Assembly: GCA_016865505.2 (NCBI GenBank)
Contig: AP025252.1
Coordinates: forward strand, 2,728,001-2,792,000
From: Bryobacterales bacterium F-183
GTDB taxonomy: Bacteria; Acidobacteriota; Terriglobia; Bryobacterales; Bryobacteraceae
Direction of reading: 5' to 3'
DNA length: 64,000 nt
Positions within the stretch are counted from its first letter, which is position 1. Each line of letters begins with the position of its first letter. The notes beneath the pieces were generated by a model, which was given only the letters and a program-made list of their open reading frames with translations, was not told the DNA's origin and made no database searches. The translations under genes were made by a program, and so were the position numbers. Below, in pieces: positions 18,760 through 27,712 of the stretch.

Positions 18760-21700
18760 TTAGAACTCGAGGCGCAGACCCATCGTGATCAGACGCGCAC
18801 CAACCTGCGGACCAGTCGGGCGTCCAAAGTTGGCGTTACCAATCACGCCATTCACGCCGCCGAACGAGGTCCGGTTGAACGCATTGAACGCGTCCGCACG
18901 GATGTTCAGCACCACCGGGTTCTTGTCGTTCTCCCACAGCGTCGTACGCTTCACCACGCCGAAGTTCTCGCTGAGAACCGGCGGCTGGCGGAACGCATCG
19001 GTAAAGAACGCCGAAGTACCCAGCGTGAACGGAGCGGCCGGCGCAAACGCATTGGCGTTGAACCAGCGCACGTTCGGGTTGTTCGGGTCCAGATCCTTAC
19101 GGCTGACGCCAGTGGAGATCGGGTTGCCCGTCAGGTTTGCCTTGGTCTGGCCTGCGAACAGAACGCCGTTGCCGAGCGGGTTGCCCGGGGTGACGATCTG
19201 AATCAGGTTGCCGGAGGTGTAGCGAGCGACGCCGCTGATGGTCCAGCCGCCAACGGCCTTGTCCATCCAACGGTTCTGGTTCATCCACTTCTTACCCTTG
19301 CCAAACGGCAGATCGTACGTCGTAACGATGTTCAGGATCTGGGTCTGGTCAAACGGCAGATAGCTCTTCGAATCGCGGAAGTTGTAGTAATCCTGCGGCG
19401 AAGCGGTACCGGTCTGGGTAAAGATCTGGCGGAAGTGCATCAGTCCGAGGCTCTTCGACCAGGTGTGGTTCGCCATAATCAGCCAACCGCCGTAACGGCG
19501 CTCGACCTTGGTCTGGAGCGAATCATACCAGGACTGGCCGACACCAGCATTGCGGCTGAACACGCTCAGGTACTGAGCGTACGGACGCAGCGACTGTGCC
19601 ACCGAACGGGTGGTACCAAAACCCGAGAACGGTTCCGGCTGGTTCGCCACCGCAAGGGTCTGGCTCAACTGCGCACCACGCGAAAGCTGCGAGGTGGGCA
19701 ACTGGTTCAGATCGATCGTCGAAGCGAGGCGCGTACCGCGATTGCCCTGGTAAGCCACGTCAATCAGGAAACGCTTGATTTCCTGCTGCACGTTGAGGCT
19801 CCAGTTCTGGATGCGGCCGGCGGTGCCGAAGGTCGGCGAGAAGTAGCTGACGTTGTTGAAGTTCAGCTGGTTCGGGTTGAGGTTCGGCGGCGGCGCATAG
19901 CCGGGTGCCGGGGCGATGCCCAGATCCAGGCTGCGAGCCGAGTTGAACCCGTCGCTCTGGTAGGTCGACACACCGTTGGCAAAGCCTTCGCGGCAGCCGC
20001 AACCACCGTTGCCGAGCGTCTGGTAATAGATACCATAGCCGCCGCGGATCACGGTCTTCGAGGTCAACTGATAGGCAAAGCCGAGGCGAGGTCCGATGTT
20101 GCTGTAATCGGTCGGATAGGGGCGGAGCACACCCGAACGGCCAGGACCCTGGCCCGCAAAGGCCAACGCTCCGGCGCGGCCGCCAGCCAGACTGTTCGGA
20201 ATCTTCGGGTCAAAGTACGTGTAACCGGCCGGAACGTGCCAGCCGATCGGCACTTCATAGCGCAGGCCAATGTTCAGGGTCAACTTGCGATTCACGCGCC
20301 AGTTGTCCTGGAAGTAGCCACCGGTGTAAGCGTAGCGGATCGGGTCGAACAAACCGGGCAGAATCGCGCCATCGGCCTGATCGGTCGCGCCAAGCAGGAA
20401 GCTGGCAAACTCGTGGCCTGTGGTCGTCTGGCCCGGCAAGCCGGTCTGCGTGGTGTTAAAGAAGTAGCGGCCATTCGAACCGGCGTTGTCGAACCCGATG
20501 GTCCGCAAACGGCGGTGGTCCCAGCCGAACTTGAGTTCGTGCTTGCCCTTCAGCCAGGAGATACCCTGGGTCACCATCCACGTGTCGTTATCCTGGCCAC
20601 CGTTGCGGACCTTGCCGTCCTGCACGCCATAAGGCGACAGACCGCTGCGGCCGGTCGTCTGGCCAGCGGGAGCAAACAGAATGCGCGGGAACGCATCAGC
20701 ATCAGGAGTCAGGTTCGGAAGACCAATCTTCGTACCCCAACCGTCCTGTTCCGGGTTGTTCCACAACTGGCGCTGGGCCGAGAAGCCAAACGTCGTGTGT
20801 ACCAGGAACGTCGGACGCACCGTCCAGTCATGGTTGGCGCGGTAGTTGAACGGCAACTGCGAGTTCACCAAACCATTCGCGATAGGACCGCTGAAGTTCG
20901 TGAAGTCCTGTGCGCTCTGGTTTTCCTTGCTCATAAAGAAGGCCAGGCGGTTGTTCACCGTAAAGTTGTGGTCAAACTTCAAGCTCCAGATCGTACGGTC
21001 GAACACCTGGTTGTTGATGAAGTCGTAGTTCTGGGCCAACGTCGGACGCGTCGGATCCGGGATCAGCGGCAGGATGTTCCGCGCCACCGTCGAAAAACGC
21101 GCCGTCGGAATGATGTTGCCGGCAAACGGCTGGCGGGTGGAACCCACTGTGGTCGCCGGGTCATAGATGATGTTGCTGATGCCGGAGAAGTTGCCGCTCT
21201 TCATCGCCGCCGTCGGAACCGTGCTCACCGGAGTGCCAGTGATGGCAATCGGGCGCTGATCCTTCGTGTAGGTAAAGAAGAAGAACGTCTTGTTCCGGTC
21301 GCGGTTGTAAACCTTCGGAATCCAGATCGGACCACCGATAGCGCCACCAACTTCGTTGAACCGTTCCTTCACGCGAGGCAGACCCTGCGCATTGCGGGCC
21401 CAGGCATTCGCGTTCCAGATGTCGCGGCGCATGTTCAAAAACGCCGTACCGTGATACCAGCTGCCGCCGGACTTGGTGGTGTAGATTTCCACACCGCCGC
21501 CGAAACGGCCGTACTCTGCAGAGTAGGTGGACTGCAACAGACGGAACTCACCAAAGATTTCCGCCGAAGGCATGTTGAACACCGTACCGCCCGATTCGGG
21601 AATCGTCAGCGAGGCGCCGTCGATCAGCACTTCCTGTGCACGGCCGCCGGAACCCGAAACGCTCTGTTCGCCAGCGCCGCTCGATACGCCCGGCATGTAG

Positions 21701-22179
21701 CTCAGAAACGTACGCGGATTGCGGATGCCGCCGGTGAACAAGGGCAGGTCGCTCATTAGCTTAGGAGCAAAAGTCGAGCCGCGTTCGCTGGTTGTGGCCT
21801 CGAGCAGCGGAACTTCCGCCGTCACGTCCACGCTCACCGAAACGTCGCCAACTTCCAGAGGAATGTCCAATTCGATGCGCTGCGCGACGCGGATTTCCAC
21901 GCCCGTGCGCGATGCTTTCTTAAATCCCTGCTTTTCTACCGAAATTGTGTAGTTGCCCGCGGGTAGGGCGGGAAACAAATAGATACCTGCGCCGGACGAT
22001 TCCGTCTCGCTGACGGCGTTCGTGCCGATGTTGGTTGCTGAAACCTTGGCGTTGGGGACCGCAGCTCCGGCTGCGTCCACAATGTTGCCAGTGATGGATC
22101 CAGTTGCAACCTGTCCGAAGGACACAGCGCAACTGAGCGCCAGTCCTATCAGTAATGTTCTGGTCAAACCTAACCTCAT
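18760..22179 (-). CDS. Oar-like TonB-dependent receptor
   Basis: This is a 1,139-residue outer-membrane protein. A signal peptide (RTLLIGLALSCAVSFGQ) precedes a carboxypeptidase-regulatory-like beta fold (GSITGNIVDAAGAAVPNAKV), then a TonB plug and a long beta-barrel rich in aromatic and Asn/Gly residues. The C-terminus ends MGLRLEF, with the terminal Phe typical of barrel proteins. The ATG at 22179 is preferred over upstream frames because the signal peptide starts there and AAGGAAG precedes it at 22183-22190. Acidobacteria carry many such receptors, usually for uptake of polymers or adhesion. It has its own promoter and terminator. The ligand is unknown. Confidence 0.93.
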   Translation of the reverse strand: MRLGLTRTLLIGLALSCAVSFGQVATGSITGNIVDAAGAAVPNAKVSATNIGTNAVSETESSGAGIYLFPALPAGNYTISVEKQGFKKASRTGVEIRVAQRIELDIPLEVGDVSVSVDVTAEVPLLEATTSERGSTFAPKLMSDLPLFTGGIRNPRTFLSYMPGVSSGAGEQSVSGSGGRAQEVLIDGASLTIPESGGTVFNMPSAEIFGEFRLLQSTYSAEYGRFGGGVEIYTTKSGGSWYHGTAFLNMRRDIWNANAWARNAQGLPRVKERFNEVGGAIGGPIWIPKVYNRDRNKTFFFFTYTKDQRPIAITGTPVSTVPTAAMKSGNFSGISNIIYDPATTVGSTRQPFAGNIIPTARFSTVARNILPLIPDPTRPTLAQNYDFINNQVFDRTIWSLKFDHNFTVNNRLAFFMSKENQSAQDFTNFSGPIANGLVNSQLPFNYRANHDWTVRPTFLVHTTFGFSAQRQLWNNPEQDGWGTKIGLPNLTPDADAFPRILFAPAGQTTGRSGLSPYGVQDGKVRNGGQDNDTWMVTQGISWLKGKHELKFGWDHRRLRTIGFDNAGSNGRYFFNTTQTGLPGQTTTGHEFASFLLGATDQADGAILPGLFDPIRYAYTGGYFQDNWRVNRKLTLNIGLRYEVPIGWHVPAGYTYFDPKIPNSLAGGRAGALAFAGQGPGRSGVLRPYPTDYSNIGPRLGFAYQLTSKTVIRGGYGIYYQTLGNGGCGCREGFANGVSTYQSDGFNSARSLDLGIAPAPGYAPPPNLNPNQLNFNNVSYFSPTFGTAGRIQNWSLNVQQEIKRFLIDVAYQGNRGTRLASTIDLNQLPTSQLSRGAQLSQTLAVANQPEPFSGFGTTRSVAQSLRPYAQYLSVFSRNAGVGQSWYDSLQTKVERRYGGWLIMANHTWSKSLGLMHFRQIFTQTGTASPQDYYNFRDSKSYLPFDQTQILNIVTTYDLPFGKGKKWMNQNRWMDKAVGGWTISGVARYTSGNLIQIVTPGNPLGNGVLFAGQTKANLTGNPISTGVSRKDLDPNNPNVRWFNANAFAPAAPFTLGTSAFFTDAFRQPPVLSENFGVVKRTTLWENDKNPVVLNIRADAFNAFNRTSFGGVNGVIGNANFGRPTGPQVGARLITMGLRLEF

Positions 22180-22236
22180 ATGCTTCCTTGTTGGGGTAAC
22201 TCCCGTAGCAGTCATTCGACCATTCGGGTTGCTGCC

Positions 22237-22242
22237 ATTATA
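22237..22242 (-). promoter_or_regulatory. Likely -10 element of the TonB receptor gene
   Basis: On the minus strand this is TATAAT preceded by TG, a good -10 match about 60 bases upstream of the receptor ATG. No convincing -35 hexamer lies 16-18 bases further upstream. The site is inside the divergent gap shared with the arylsulfotransferase gene. Confidence 0.45.
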
Positions 22243-22386
22243 CATATTCGCTACCGACGTATTGTCCGTTGGTAACAAACATGTTTCAGCCCCACCGAAA
22301 TTCTTCTTCCCCAACTCTCTCGCAGTGTCCGAGAGCAGGGCTACACCCTGTTAAATCGGCGAAAAATCAGCGCTTTCCAGGAAAGT

Positions 22387-22402
22387 TGTCAGTAACTTGA
22401 CA
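22387..22402 (+). promoter_or_regulatory. Inverted repeat upstream of arylsulfotransferase, possible operator
   Basis: TGTCA at 22387-22391 and TGACA at 22398-22402 form an inverted repeat with a six-base spacer, 24 bases before the sulfotransferase ATG. The right arm is part of TTGACA (22397-22402), an exact -35 hexamer, but no good -10 follows at normal spacing. CCCCATGGGG at 22405-22414 is a second palindrome. Function is unproven. Confidence 0.3.
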
Positions 22403-22425
22403 CCCCCCATGGGGCTCTATTCCGC

Positions 22426-24174
22426 ATGGTCCGTAAGTGGCACTACATTTCTTTTTTTCTAGCCTTAACTTTTGCCCAAACTTCAGGCTTTGCCCTATCC
22501 GTTTCTCTGATTCCCACAGCCCCTTCCCCTCAATTGGTGGGCAACGTCATCACCTGGAACGCCACTTCGGACGCCCCCGAAGGCGCACGCATCCGCTACA
22601 AGTTCACCGCGCGCCTCCCCGGCGGACCCCCGCTCCTCATTCGCGACTTCAATCCGGACGCTTTCTTCTTCTGGACCGCCTCCGCCCGCGAAGGCGACTA
22701 TCTGATTGAAGCGACAGCCCGAAACCTCGATACCGGCGAAACCGCTACCGTGCTTGATCGCTATACGTTCACCTCCCGCCTCCTCGGCGGCTCCACTCCA
22801 GTCATCAACGCGACGACCAACCCGCAGGTGTTCCTCTTCAGTGCTCCCGCCTGCCCGAGTGGCCAACGCATGCGAGTCGATTTCCACGCCGACGGCTTTC
22901 CCTCGCAATCCACCAACTATCAGTACTGCACCGGCCGGTACTCGATGAACTTCTACATCGCCGGCCTCCAACCCAGCACCAACTACACCGCTCATTCCGT
23001 ACTCGACACCGGTAAGACATTTGAAAACGGTCCGGACGTCGCCTTTACCGCGGGTGCCCCGGCCAACTTCGTACCCAGCCTCGAGCTCTACCGGAATGAC
23101 CCAGGTTCCACCGCCTATCCCGTCGTCCTCGCCAGCAACGGCTATGCAGTGGACCTGCACGGCACTCCACTCTGGAGTTCCACCGCGACCATCTCACTGC
23201 TCACCCGCCCAGCCGGCAACGGCCTCTTCTGGGGCGTACTCGAACAGCAGGAACTCCCCATCGAATACCAACTCATCCGCCAGTTTGATCTCGTCGGCAT
23301 GACCACTCTCGAAACCAACGCCGAGTGGGTCAACGAGCAGCTCAAAGCCATGGGCAAGCGGCCCATCAGTTCCTTCCACCATGAGGTACGCTCACTGCCC
23401 GACGGCCGTATCGCCGCGCTCGCAGCAGTCGAAGCCCAAATCGACGGCCGCGACATGCTCGGCGACATGATCGTCGTCTTCGATCAGGAACTCAACGTCG
23501 TCTGGGTATGGGACACCTTCGACTGGCTGGACGTCAACCGCAAAGCCGTCCTCGACGAGGATTGCGTACCCTTCGCCGGAGGCTGCCCGCCCTTCTTCAA
23601 CACTCCTCAAGTCGAAGACTGGACCCACGGCAACTCACTGCAACTCACCCCCGACGGCGCTCTACTCTTCTCCATGCGGCACCAGGACTGGATCGTCAAG
23701 ATCAACTACGACTGGTCAGAAGGCGACGGCCACGTCATCTGGCGCATGGGACCCGAAGGTGACTTCACCTTCCTCGGCGACGACCCCTACCCCTGGTTCT
23801 CCCACCAGCACGACGCCAACTTCGACTGGACCGATCCCGCCCGCCTAATCATCTTCGACAACGGCAACACACGTTGGCAGCTTCAGAACGAGCAAGGCAA
23901 CAGCCGCGGCCAGGTCTTCCGCGTCGATGAAGCCAACCGCACCGCGACCTACGAACTCAATGTGGACCTCGGCGTTCTCGCCGCCGCCGTAGGCTCCGCC
24001 CAAAAACTCAACAGGGAAGGGTATCATTTTGATGCTGGGTACGTGATTCAGCCCGATAACAGCTTGGCGGCGTTCACCATCGGCGTGGACCCGCAAGGCG
24101 CAATCAACTATCAGGCAAAAACGAAGGGGTTGATCTACCGCAGCTTTCGGATGAGTGATCTTTACACGCAGTAA
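22426..24174 (+). CDS. Arylsulfotransferase (ASST) family protein
   Basis: This is a 582-residue exported protein of the aryl-sulfate sulfotransferase family. The characterised E. coli enzyme is PAPS-independent and moves sulfate between phenols through a histidine intermediate. A signal peptide (YISFFLALTFAQTSGFA) is followed by a roughly 200-residue beta-rich region, then the six-bladed propeller. Candidate catalytic histidines are His318/319 (FHHEVRSLPDG), His401 (WTHGNSLQL) and His460/462 (WFSHQHDANF), which is the family pattern. The gene ends 15 bases before a sulfatase gene on the same strand, so sulfate transfer and hydrolysis are probably co-expressed. The acceptor is unknown. Confidence 0.88.
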   Translation: MVRKWHYISFFLALTFAQTSGFALSVSLIPTAPSPQLVGNVITWNATSDAPEGARIRYKFTARLPGGPPLLIRDFNPDAFFFWTASAREGDYLIEATARNLDTGETATVLDRYTFTSRLLGGSTPVINATTNPQVFLFSAPACPSGQRMRVDFHADGFPSQSTNYQYCTGRYSMNFYIAGLQPSTNYTAHSVLDTGKTFENGPDVAFTAGAPANFVPSLELYRNDPGSTAYPVVLASNGYAVDLHGTPLWSSTATISLLTRPAGNGLFWGVLEQQELPIEYQLIRQFDLVGMTTLETNAEWVNEQLKAMGKRPISSFHHEVRSLPDGRIAALAAVEAQIDGRDMLGDMIVVFDQELNVVWVWDTFDWLDVNRKAVLDEDCVPFAGGCPPFFNTPQVEDWTHGNSLQLTPDGALLFSMRHQDWIVKINYDWSEGDGHVIWRMGPEGDFTFLGDDPYPWFSHQHDANFDWTDPARLIIFDNGNTRWQLQNEQGNSRGQVFRVDEANRTATYELNVDLGVLAAAVGSAQKLNREGYHFDAGYVIQPDNSLAAFTIGVDPQGAINYQAKTKGLIYRSFRMSDLYTQ

Positions 24175-24189
24175 CAAGGAAGCAGTCGC

Positions 24190-25602
24190 ATGAACCGGAG
24201 AGAGTTTCTCCAGCAGGCTGCCGCGACGATGGGGTATGCGGTGGCCGGCGGAGCCTCCGTGTGTTCTAGCGCGGCAACTCCTCTACAACAACCCCGCCGT
24301 CTCGACAACATCATCGTCATCTTCTGCGACGATCTGGGCATGGGCGATATCGGACCCTACGGTTCCCGTATCCCCACGCCCAACCTCAATCGCATGGCCG
24401 AAGAAGGCGTGATGCTCAAGCAGTTCTACGCCGCACCCGTCTGCTCAGTATCGAGAGCAGCCCTGCTCACCGGACGCTACGGCGTCCGCGGGGGTGTACC
24501 CGGCGTCCAACACCCCAACGACACCTACGGCCTCAGCCGAAGTGAAACTACCATCGCCGAAATGCTCAAGCCCCGCGGCTACAAAACCGCCTGCATCGGC
24601 AAATGGCATTTGGGAATCATGCCGCAGTTCCTCCCCACCGCGCGAGGCTTCGACGAGTACTTCGGCATCCCCTACAGCAACGACCAGAATCCCGCGGTCC
24701 TCATGCGTGGTACCGAAGTCGTCGAAACCAAGGTCGATCAGGACTCGCTCACCAGCCGCTACACCGCGGAAGCCATCCAGTTCATCCAGCGCAACCAGGA
24801 CACGCCCTTCTTCCTCTACCTGCCATTCTCCGCGCCACACATCCCCCTGGGAGCCTCCGCGGACTTCCGTGGCAAATCCGGCCTTGGCCTCTATGGCGAC
24901 GCCGTGATGGAAATCGACTGGAGTACCGGCCAGATCCTCGAAACCCTCAAAAACCTCAACATCGACGATCGCACCCTGGTCATCTTCTCCAGCGACAATG
25001 GGCCCTGGTTCCAAGGCAGCCCCGGCTCCCTACGCGGGCGCAAAGGCCAGACCTTCGAAGGCGGCATGCGAGTACCATTCCTCGCCCGCCTTCCCGGTGC
25101 CTTCCCGCAAGGCGCCAAAGTGGACACCTTCGCCACCACCATGGACATACTACCCACCATCGCCCGTCTTGCCGGCGCGCCCCTCCCGGCCAACCCGCTC
25201 GACGGTGTGGATATCTGGCCGATCCTCACCGGCGAAGTCGATCGCGTACCTCGCCCGCCGTACCTCTACATCCACGAATACGACATCCAGTGCGCTCGCC
25301 TCGGCCGCTGGAAGCTACATGTCGCCCGCGAAAACGCACCAGCCTACGCTCCAACGCCATCGGAAGGGCGTCTCAACTTGCGTCTGGTCAATCCGGAACT
25401 CTATGACATCGATGCCGACCCCGAAGAGTCCTATAGCGCCGCCGCCGACAACCCACGCGTCGTGGAACTGATCCAGGCCCGCATCGCCGAAGTGCTCAAG
25501 ACGATGCCGCAGCAGGTGCAGGACGCCTGGAAAGCTACCCTCGCCCGTCCGGTCAGTCCGGTCAACGAAGGCGATTGGCCCCAACTGCTCAAAACGCAAT
25601 AA
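24190..25602 (+). CDS. Exported sulfatase with atypical CSVSR motif
   Basis: This is a type I sulfatase of 470 residues with a Tat-like leader (NRREFLQQAAATMGYAVAGGA). The N-terminal metal site is IFCDDLGMGDIGPYG; the later metal and substrate segments are GKWHLG and FSSDNGPW. The formylglycine motif starts at Cys85 and reads CSVSRAALLTGR: Val stands where CxPxR sulfatases have Pro. The rest of the fold is intact. It is co-directional with the arylsulfotransferase 15 bases upstream. The leader suggests maturation before Tat export. The motif change makes efficient conversion of the cysteine uncertain. Confidence 0.92.
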   Translation: MNRREFLQQAAATMGYAVAGGASVCSSAATPLQQPRRLDNIIVIFCDDLGMGDIGPYGSRIPTPNLNRMAEEGVMLKQFYAAPVCSVSRAALLTGRYGVRGGVPGVQHPNDTYGLSRSETTIAEMLKPRGYKTACIGKWHLGIMPQFLPTARGFDEYFGIPYSNDQNPAVLMRGTEVVETKVDQDSLTSRYTAEAIQFIQRNQDTPFFLYLPFSAPHIPLGASADFRGKSGLGLYGDAVMEIDWSTGQILETLKNLNIDDRTLVIFSSDNGPWFQGSPGSLRGRKGQTFEGGMRVPFLARLPGAFPQGAKVDTFATTMDILPTIARLAGAPLPANPLDGVDIWPILTGEVDRVPRPPYLYIHEYDIQCARLGRWKLHVARENAPAYAPTPSEGRLNLRLVNPELYDIDADPEESYSAAADNPRVVELIQARIAEVLKTMPQQVQDAWKATLARPVSPVNEGDWPQLLKTQ

Positions 25603-25641
25603 AAAACCGGCCATCGCGGGAGGTCAGTTAGCGATGGCCGG
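25601..25641 (-). terminator. Strong hairpin with T-run, minus strand
   Basis: CCGGCCATCGC at 25607-25617 pairs perfectly with GCGATGGCCGG at 25631-25641, an 11-bp stem with a 13-base loop. On the minus strand TTTTTT follows. It lies five bases after the plus-strand sulfatase stop, so it may protect that mRNA's 3' end while stopping antisense transcription. The remaining 25642-25782 segment shows no gene, only a short CCCGGC/GCCGGG repeat. Confidence 0.7.
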
Positions 25642-25782
25642 GATCAGCACTTGCCCGGCCATGGGGAAGCCGGGAGTTTGAGCAAGTTAGGAGGATCGAC
25701 GTCCGTTGTCCTTGCAAATTCAGAATGCCATCCAACACTGCTTTTGAACCATCCCCTCCAGAGGGGAGAAACCTACCCCCGG

Positions 25783-25822
25783 AAAAACGAAAACGGGGTA
25801 CTCGCCCTTCGGCAGTACCCCG
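25783..25822 (-). terminator. Intrinsic terminator of the cytochrome c gene
   Basis: CGGGGTACT at 25794-25802 pairs with AGTACCCCG at 25814-25822; inside, GCC-CTTC-GGC closes a tight loop. On the minus strand the stem is followed by TTTTCGTTTTT. It begins 27 bases after the cytochrome stop. This is the cleanest intrinsic terminator in the window. Confidence 0.85.
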
Positions 25823-25848
25823 TCGTCTTGTGAAATTCGGAAACTGGA

Positions 25849-26178
25849 TTAGACAGTCTTCAGATAAGCCAGCAGGTCAGCCTTCTCAGCGCCTGAAAGC
25901 ATGTCGGCGTACGGCGGCATGCCGTTGCCACCCGCATCGATAACAGCCTGGACATTTGCGTCGGTAACCGGCTTGCCGTTGTGCAGCTTGCCCTTCTTGT
26001 ACAGGCCCTTCAGCGACGGACCCATCTTCTTTTCGCCGCTCTCCACGTCGTGGCAAGCGCTGCACTGCTCAAACGCTTCCTTGCCCTTCTTCGCGTCGGC
26101 TGCCATGGCGTTATTGCTTGTGATCGCAAGGGCGAGAGCAAAAGCGCCGGCGGCGCTCAGCAAAGACTTCATTTTCAT
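25849..26178 (-). CDS. Class I c-type cytochrome, monoheme
   Basis: This is a small periplasmic electron carrier of 109 residues. A signal peptide (LLSAAGAFALALAITSNNAMA) precedes the heme-binding CSACH at residues 39-43. The sixth ligand is likely Met87 in GNGMPPYADML, and the C-terminal helix ALLAYLKTV-like segment is typical of class I cytochromes. AAGGAG lies about a dozen bases before the ATG. It is a single gene with its own terminator; no oxidase or dehydrogenase partner adjoins it. Confidence 0.95.
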   Translation of the reverse strand: MKMKSLLSAAGAFALALAITSNNAMAADAKKGKEAFEQCSACHDVESGEKKMGPSLKGLYKKGKLHNGKPVTDANVQAVIDAGGNGMPPYADMLSGAEKADLLAYLKTV

Positions 26179-26273
26179 AGTGGCTATCTTCTCCTTGAAC
26201 TGACCTAAAACCTGCCTACGTTCCAGTTTACCAACCGGTGCTGATGATTCGGACGGGACACCCCGTCATCCGG

Positions 26274-27245
26274 TTACGCGTCCTGATGATTCTCAAAGAA
26301 CCGGTCGATGGACGCCTTCCAACGATTCGCCACAGCCTCGCTCATCCGGTCCATCTCTTCGCGCGACATCGGCTTAAAGTTCTTCGCCACAGCCACGTTG
26401 TGGTCGATGTACTCAAGCTTCGGCATCCCCAGTACCACCGCCGCCACCGGCAACGACATCGAATACCGGATTAGAGCCTCAATCGGAGCCTTGCCCACCA
26501 GCTTTTCCTGGGCAAAAATCTTCATCGCCAGTACGCCCATCTTCTTCTTCAGCGCCACCGGCAGAGCGATCGACTCAAACCCCTGCGGACCCGTCATCCC
26601 TTGCCCCGGTACATTCGACGGCGCGTTGTTGCCCATGCGAGCCAGATTCAACGCCATCTGCGTACAGTCAAAGTCGTGACGTTCCAGCGCCGTCTTCAGC
26701 ACGGCGGGATTCGTGTGGCAGGAAACGCCCGCAAACCGGATCGCCTTCTCATCGCGCAGCTTGTAAATCGCCTTCAGGATGCCGTCCTTGGCTTCCACCT
26801 TCGCCAGATCGTCTTCACCGGCCAGCGAATGGATGTGGCACAAGTCCACCTGGTCCACGCCGAGCCGCTTCATCGATCCTTCGAACAACTGCATCGTCTC
26901 GTCGTACCCGCGCGTATTCAGCTTGGTCACGACAAACAAGCCCTTCTTGCCGCCACGAGCCTTCAGGAACTTGCCCACGCGCTCTTCGGACACGCCGTCG
27001 CCGTACCCAAACGCGCAATCCAGATAATTCACGCCCAGGTCGACAGCCCGCTGCATCGCCTCCAGCGCCTTGTCTTCTTCCTTGTACATCAACCAGCGCG
27101 ACCCGCAGCCAAAGGCCAGGGCCGACACCTTCACTCCGGTCTTGCCCAGAGTGCGAAGCGGCATGCCTGTGGCGGCGTCCACAGTCGAGCCAATCAGGCC
27201 CAGCGCTGCGGCTTCCAAAAATGTACGGCGAGAAACGGGTTGCAT
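26274..27245 (-). CDS. Aldo/keto reductase, Tat-exported type
   Basis: This is a 323-residue aldo/keto reductase with a twin-arginine-like leader (VSRRTFLEAAALGLIGS). Barrel motifs include ALAFGCGSRWL, the catalytic Asp/Tyr region NYLDCAFGYGDGVSEERVG, and VDLCHIHSLAG near the active-site histidine. I placed the start at the ATG at 27245. An alternative TTG at 27263 overlaps the stop of the upstream PEP-CTERM gene and has GGAAGGG at 27268-27274, so coupled translation from there is possible. A hairpin without a T-run (26252-26267) lies just after the stop. The substrate is not evident. Confidence 0.9.
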   Translation of the reverse strand: MQPVSRRTFLEAAALGLIGSTVDAATGMPLRTLGKTGVKVSALAFGCGSRWLMYKEEDKALEAMQRAVDLGVNYLDCAFGYGDGVSEERVGKFLKARGGKKGLFVVTKLNTRGYDETMQLFEGSMKRLGVDQVDLCHIHSLAGEDDLAKVEAKDGILKAIYKLRDEKAIRFAGVSCHTNPAVLKTALERHDFDCTQMALNLARMGNNAPSNVPGQGMTGPQGFESIALPVALKKKMGVLAMKIFAQEKLVGKAPIEALIRYSMSLPVAAVVLGMPKLEYIDHNVAVAKNFKPMSREEMDRMSEAVANRWKASIDRFFENHQDA

Positions 27246-27259
27246 ATGCGGAGATTGTA

Positions 27260-27712
27260 TCAAGGTGCCCTTCCAATGCCTACCTTGCGTCGATGCCGTA
27301 CGGCGAAAAATCCCATGACAGCCAACCCCAACATCCAGTACGACGCCGGCTCCGGTATCTCGCCCACGGGCGGCGGAGGCTCTTCTGGATCGTCGGGATC
27401 AATCGGCGGAAACAAAGGCCCCGGCTCACCCAGCAATCCCGCCTGCTCAAAGAAATCGACAGGACTCCGCTCCGTCGTCCAAATAATCCACTGCGCGGGG
27501 TTGTAAGGCGACAAGTACCCGATGAGCGGCGGTTGATACGCAATCGTGTACTCCGGAAACTGCCGGTTCAAATCCACGATCCCTGGATAGGTCTCCACTC
27601 GCGACCCATCCACCTGCGCGTCGTAGTTCGGATGCTGTCCCGGAAAGAACGGGAAAGGTCCACCCACTGTGCTAATGCAGCACCCCAAAAGTACCAGTAG
27701 CGACGTTCGCAC
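27260..27712 (-). CDS. PEP-CTERM sorting-signal protein
   Basis: This is an exported protein of 150 residues. It has a signal peptide (RTSLLVLLGCCISTVGG), a middle of no recognised family, a Pro/Asp linker (PPIDPDDPEEPPPPVG) and a C-terminal sorting signal: PEPASYWMLGLAVMGFFAVR followed by HRRK. That is the PEP-CTERM layout of motif, membrane helix and basic tail, recognised by exosortase in bacteria that make exopolysaccharide. No exosortase is in this window. Its stop overlaps an alternative TTG start of the aldo/keto reductase gene. Confidence 0.85.
   Translation of the reverse strand: MRTSLLVLLGCCISTVGGPFPFFPGQHPNYDAQVDGSRVETYPGIVDLNRQFPEYTIAYQPPLIGYLSPYNPAQWIIWTTERSPVDFFEQAGLLGEPGPLFPPIDPDDPEEPPPPVGEIPEPASYWMLGLAVMGFFAVRHRRKVGIGRAP

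Noticed and set aside
18208-21759. A plus-strand open frame of 1,183 codons
   Set aside because: It lies opposite the TonB receptor gene and a D-aminoacylase gene; its translation is Arg/Leu/Val-rich without domains, a mirror of codon use in the real genes.
26233-26275. Nested inverted repeats after the aldo/keto reductase stop
   Set aside because: The stems (AACCGG/CCGGTT, GACGGG/CCCGTC) lack a T-run on the minus strand and include the stop codon, so a terminator call is not supported.
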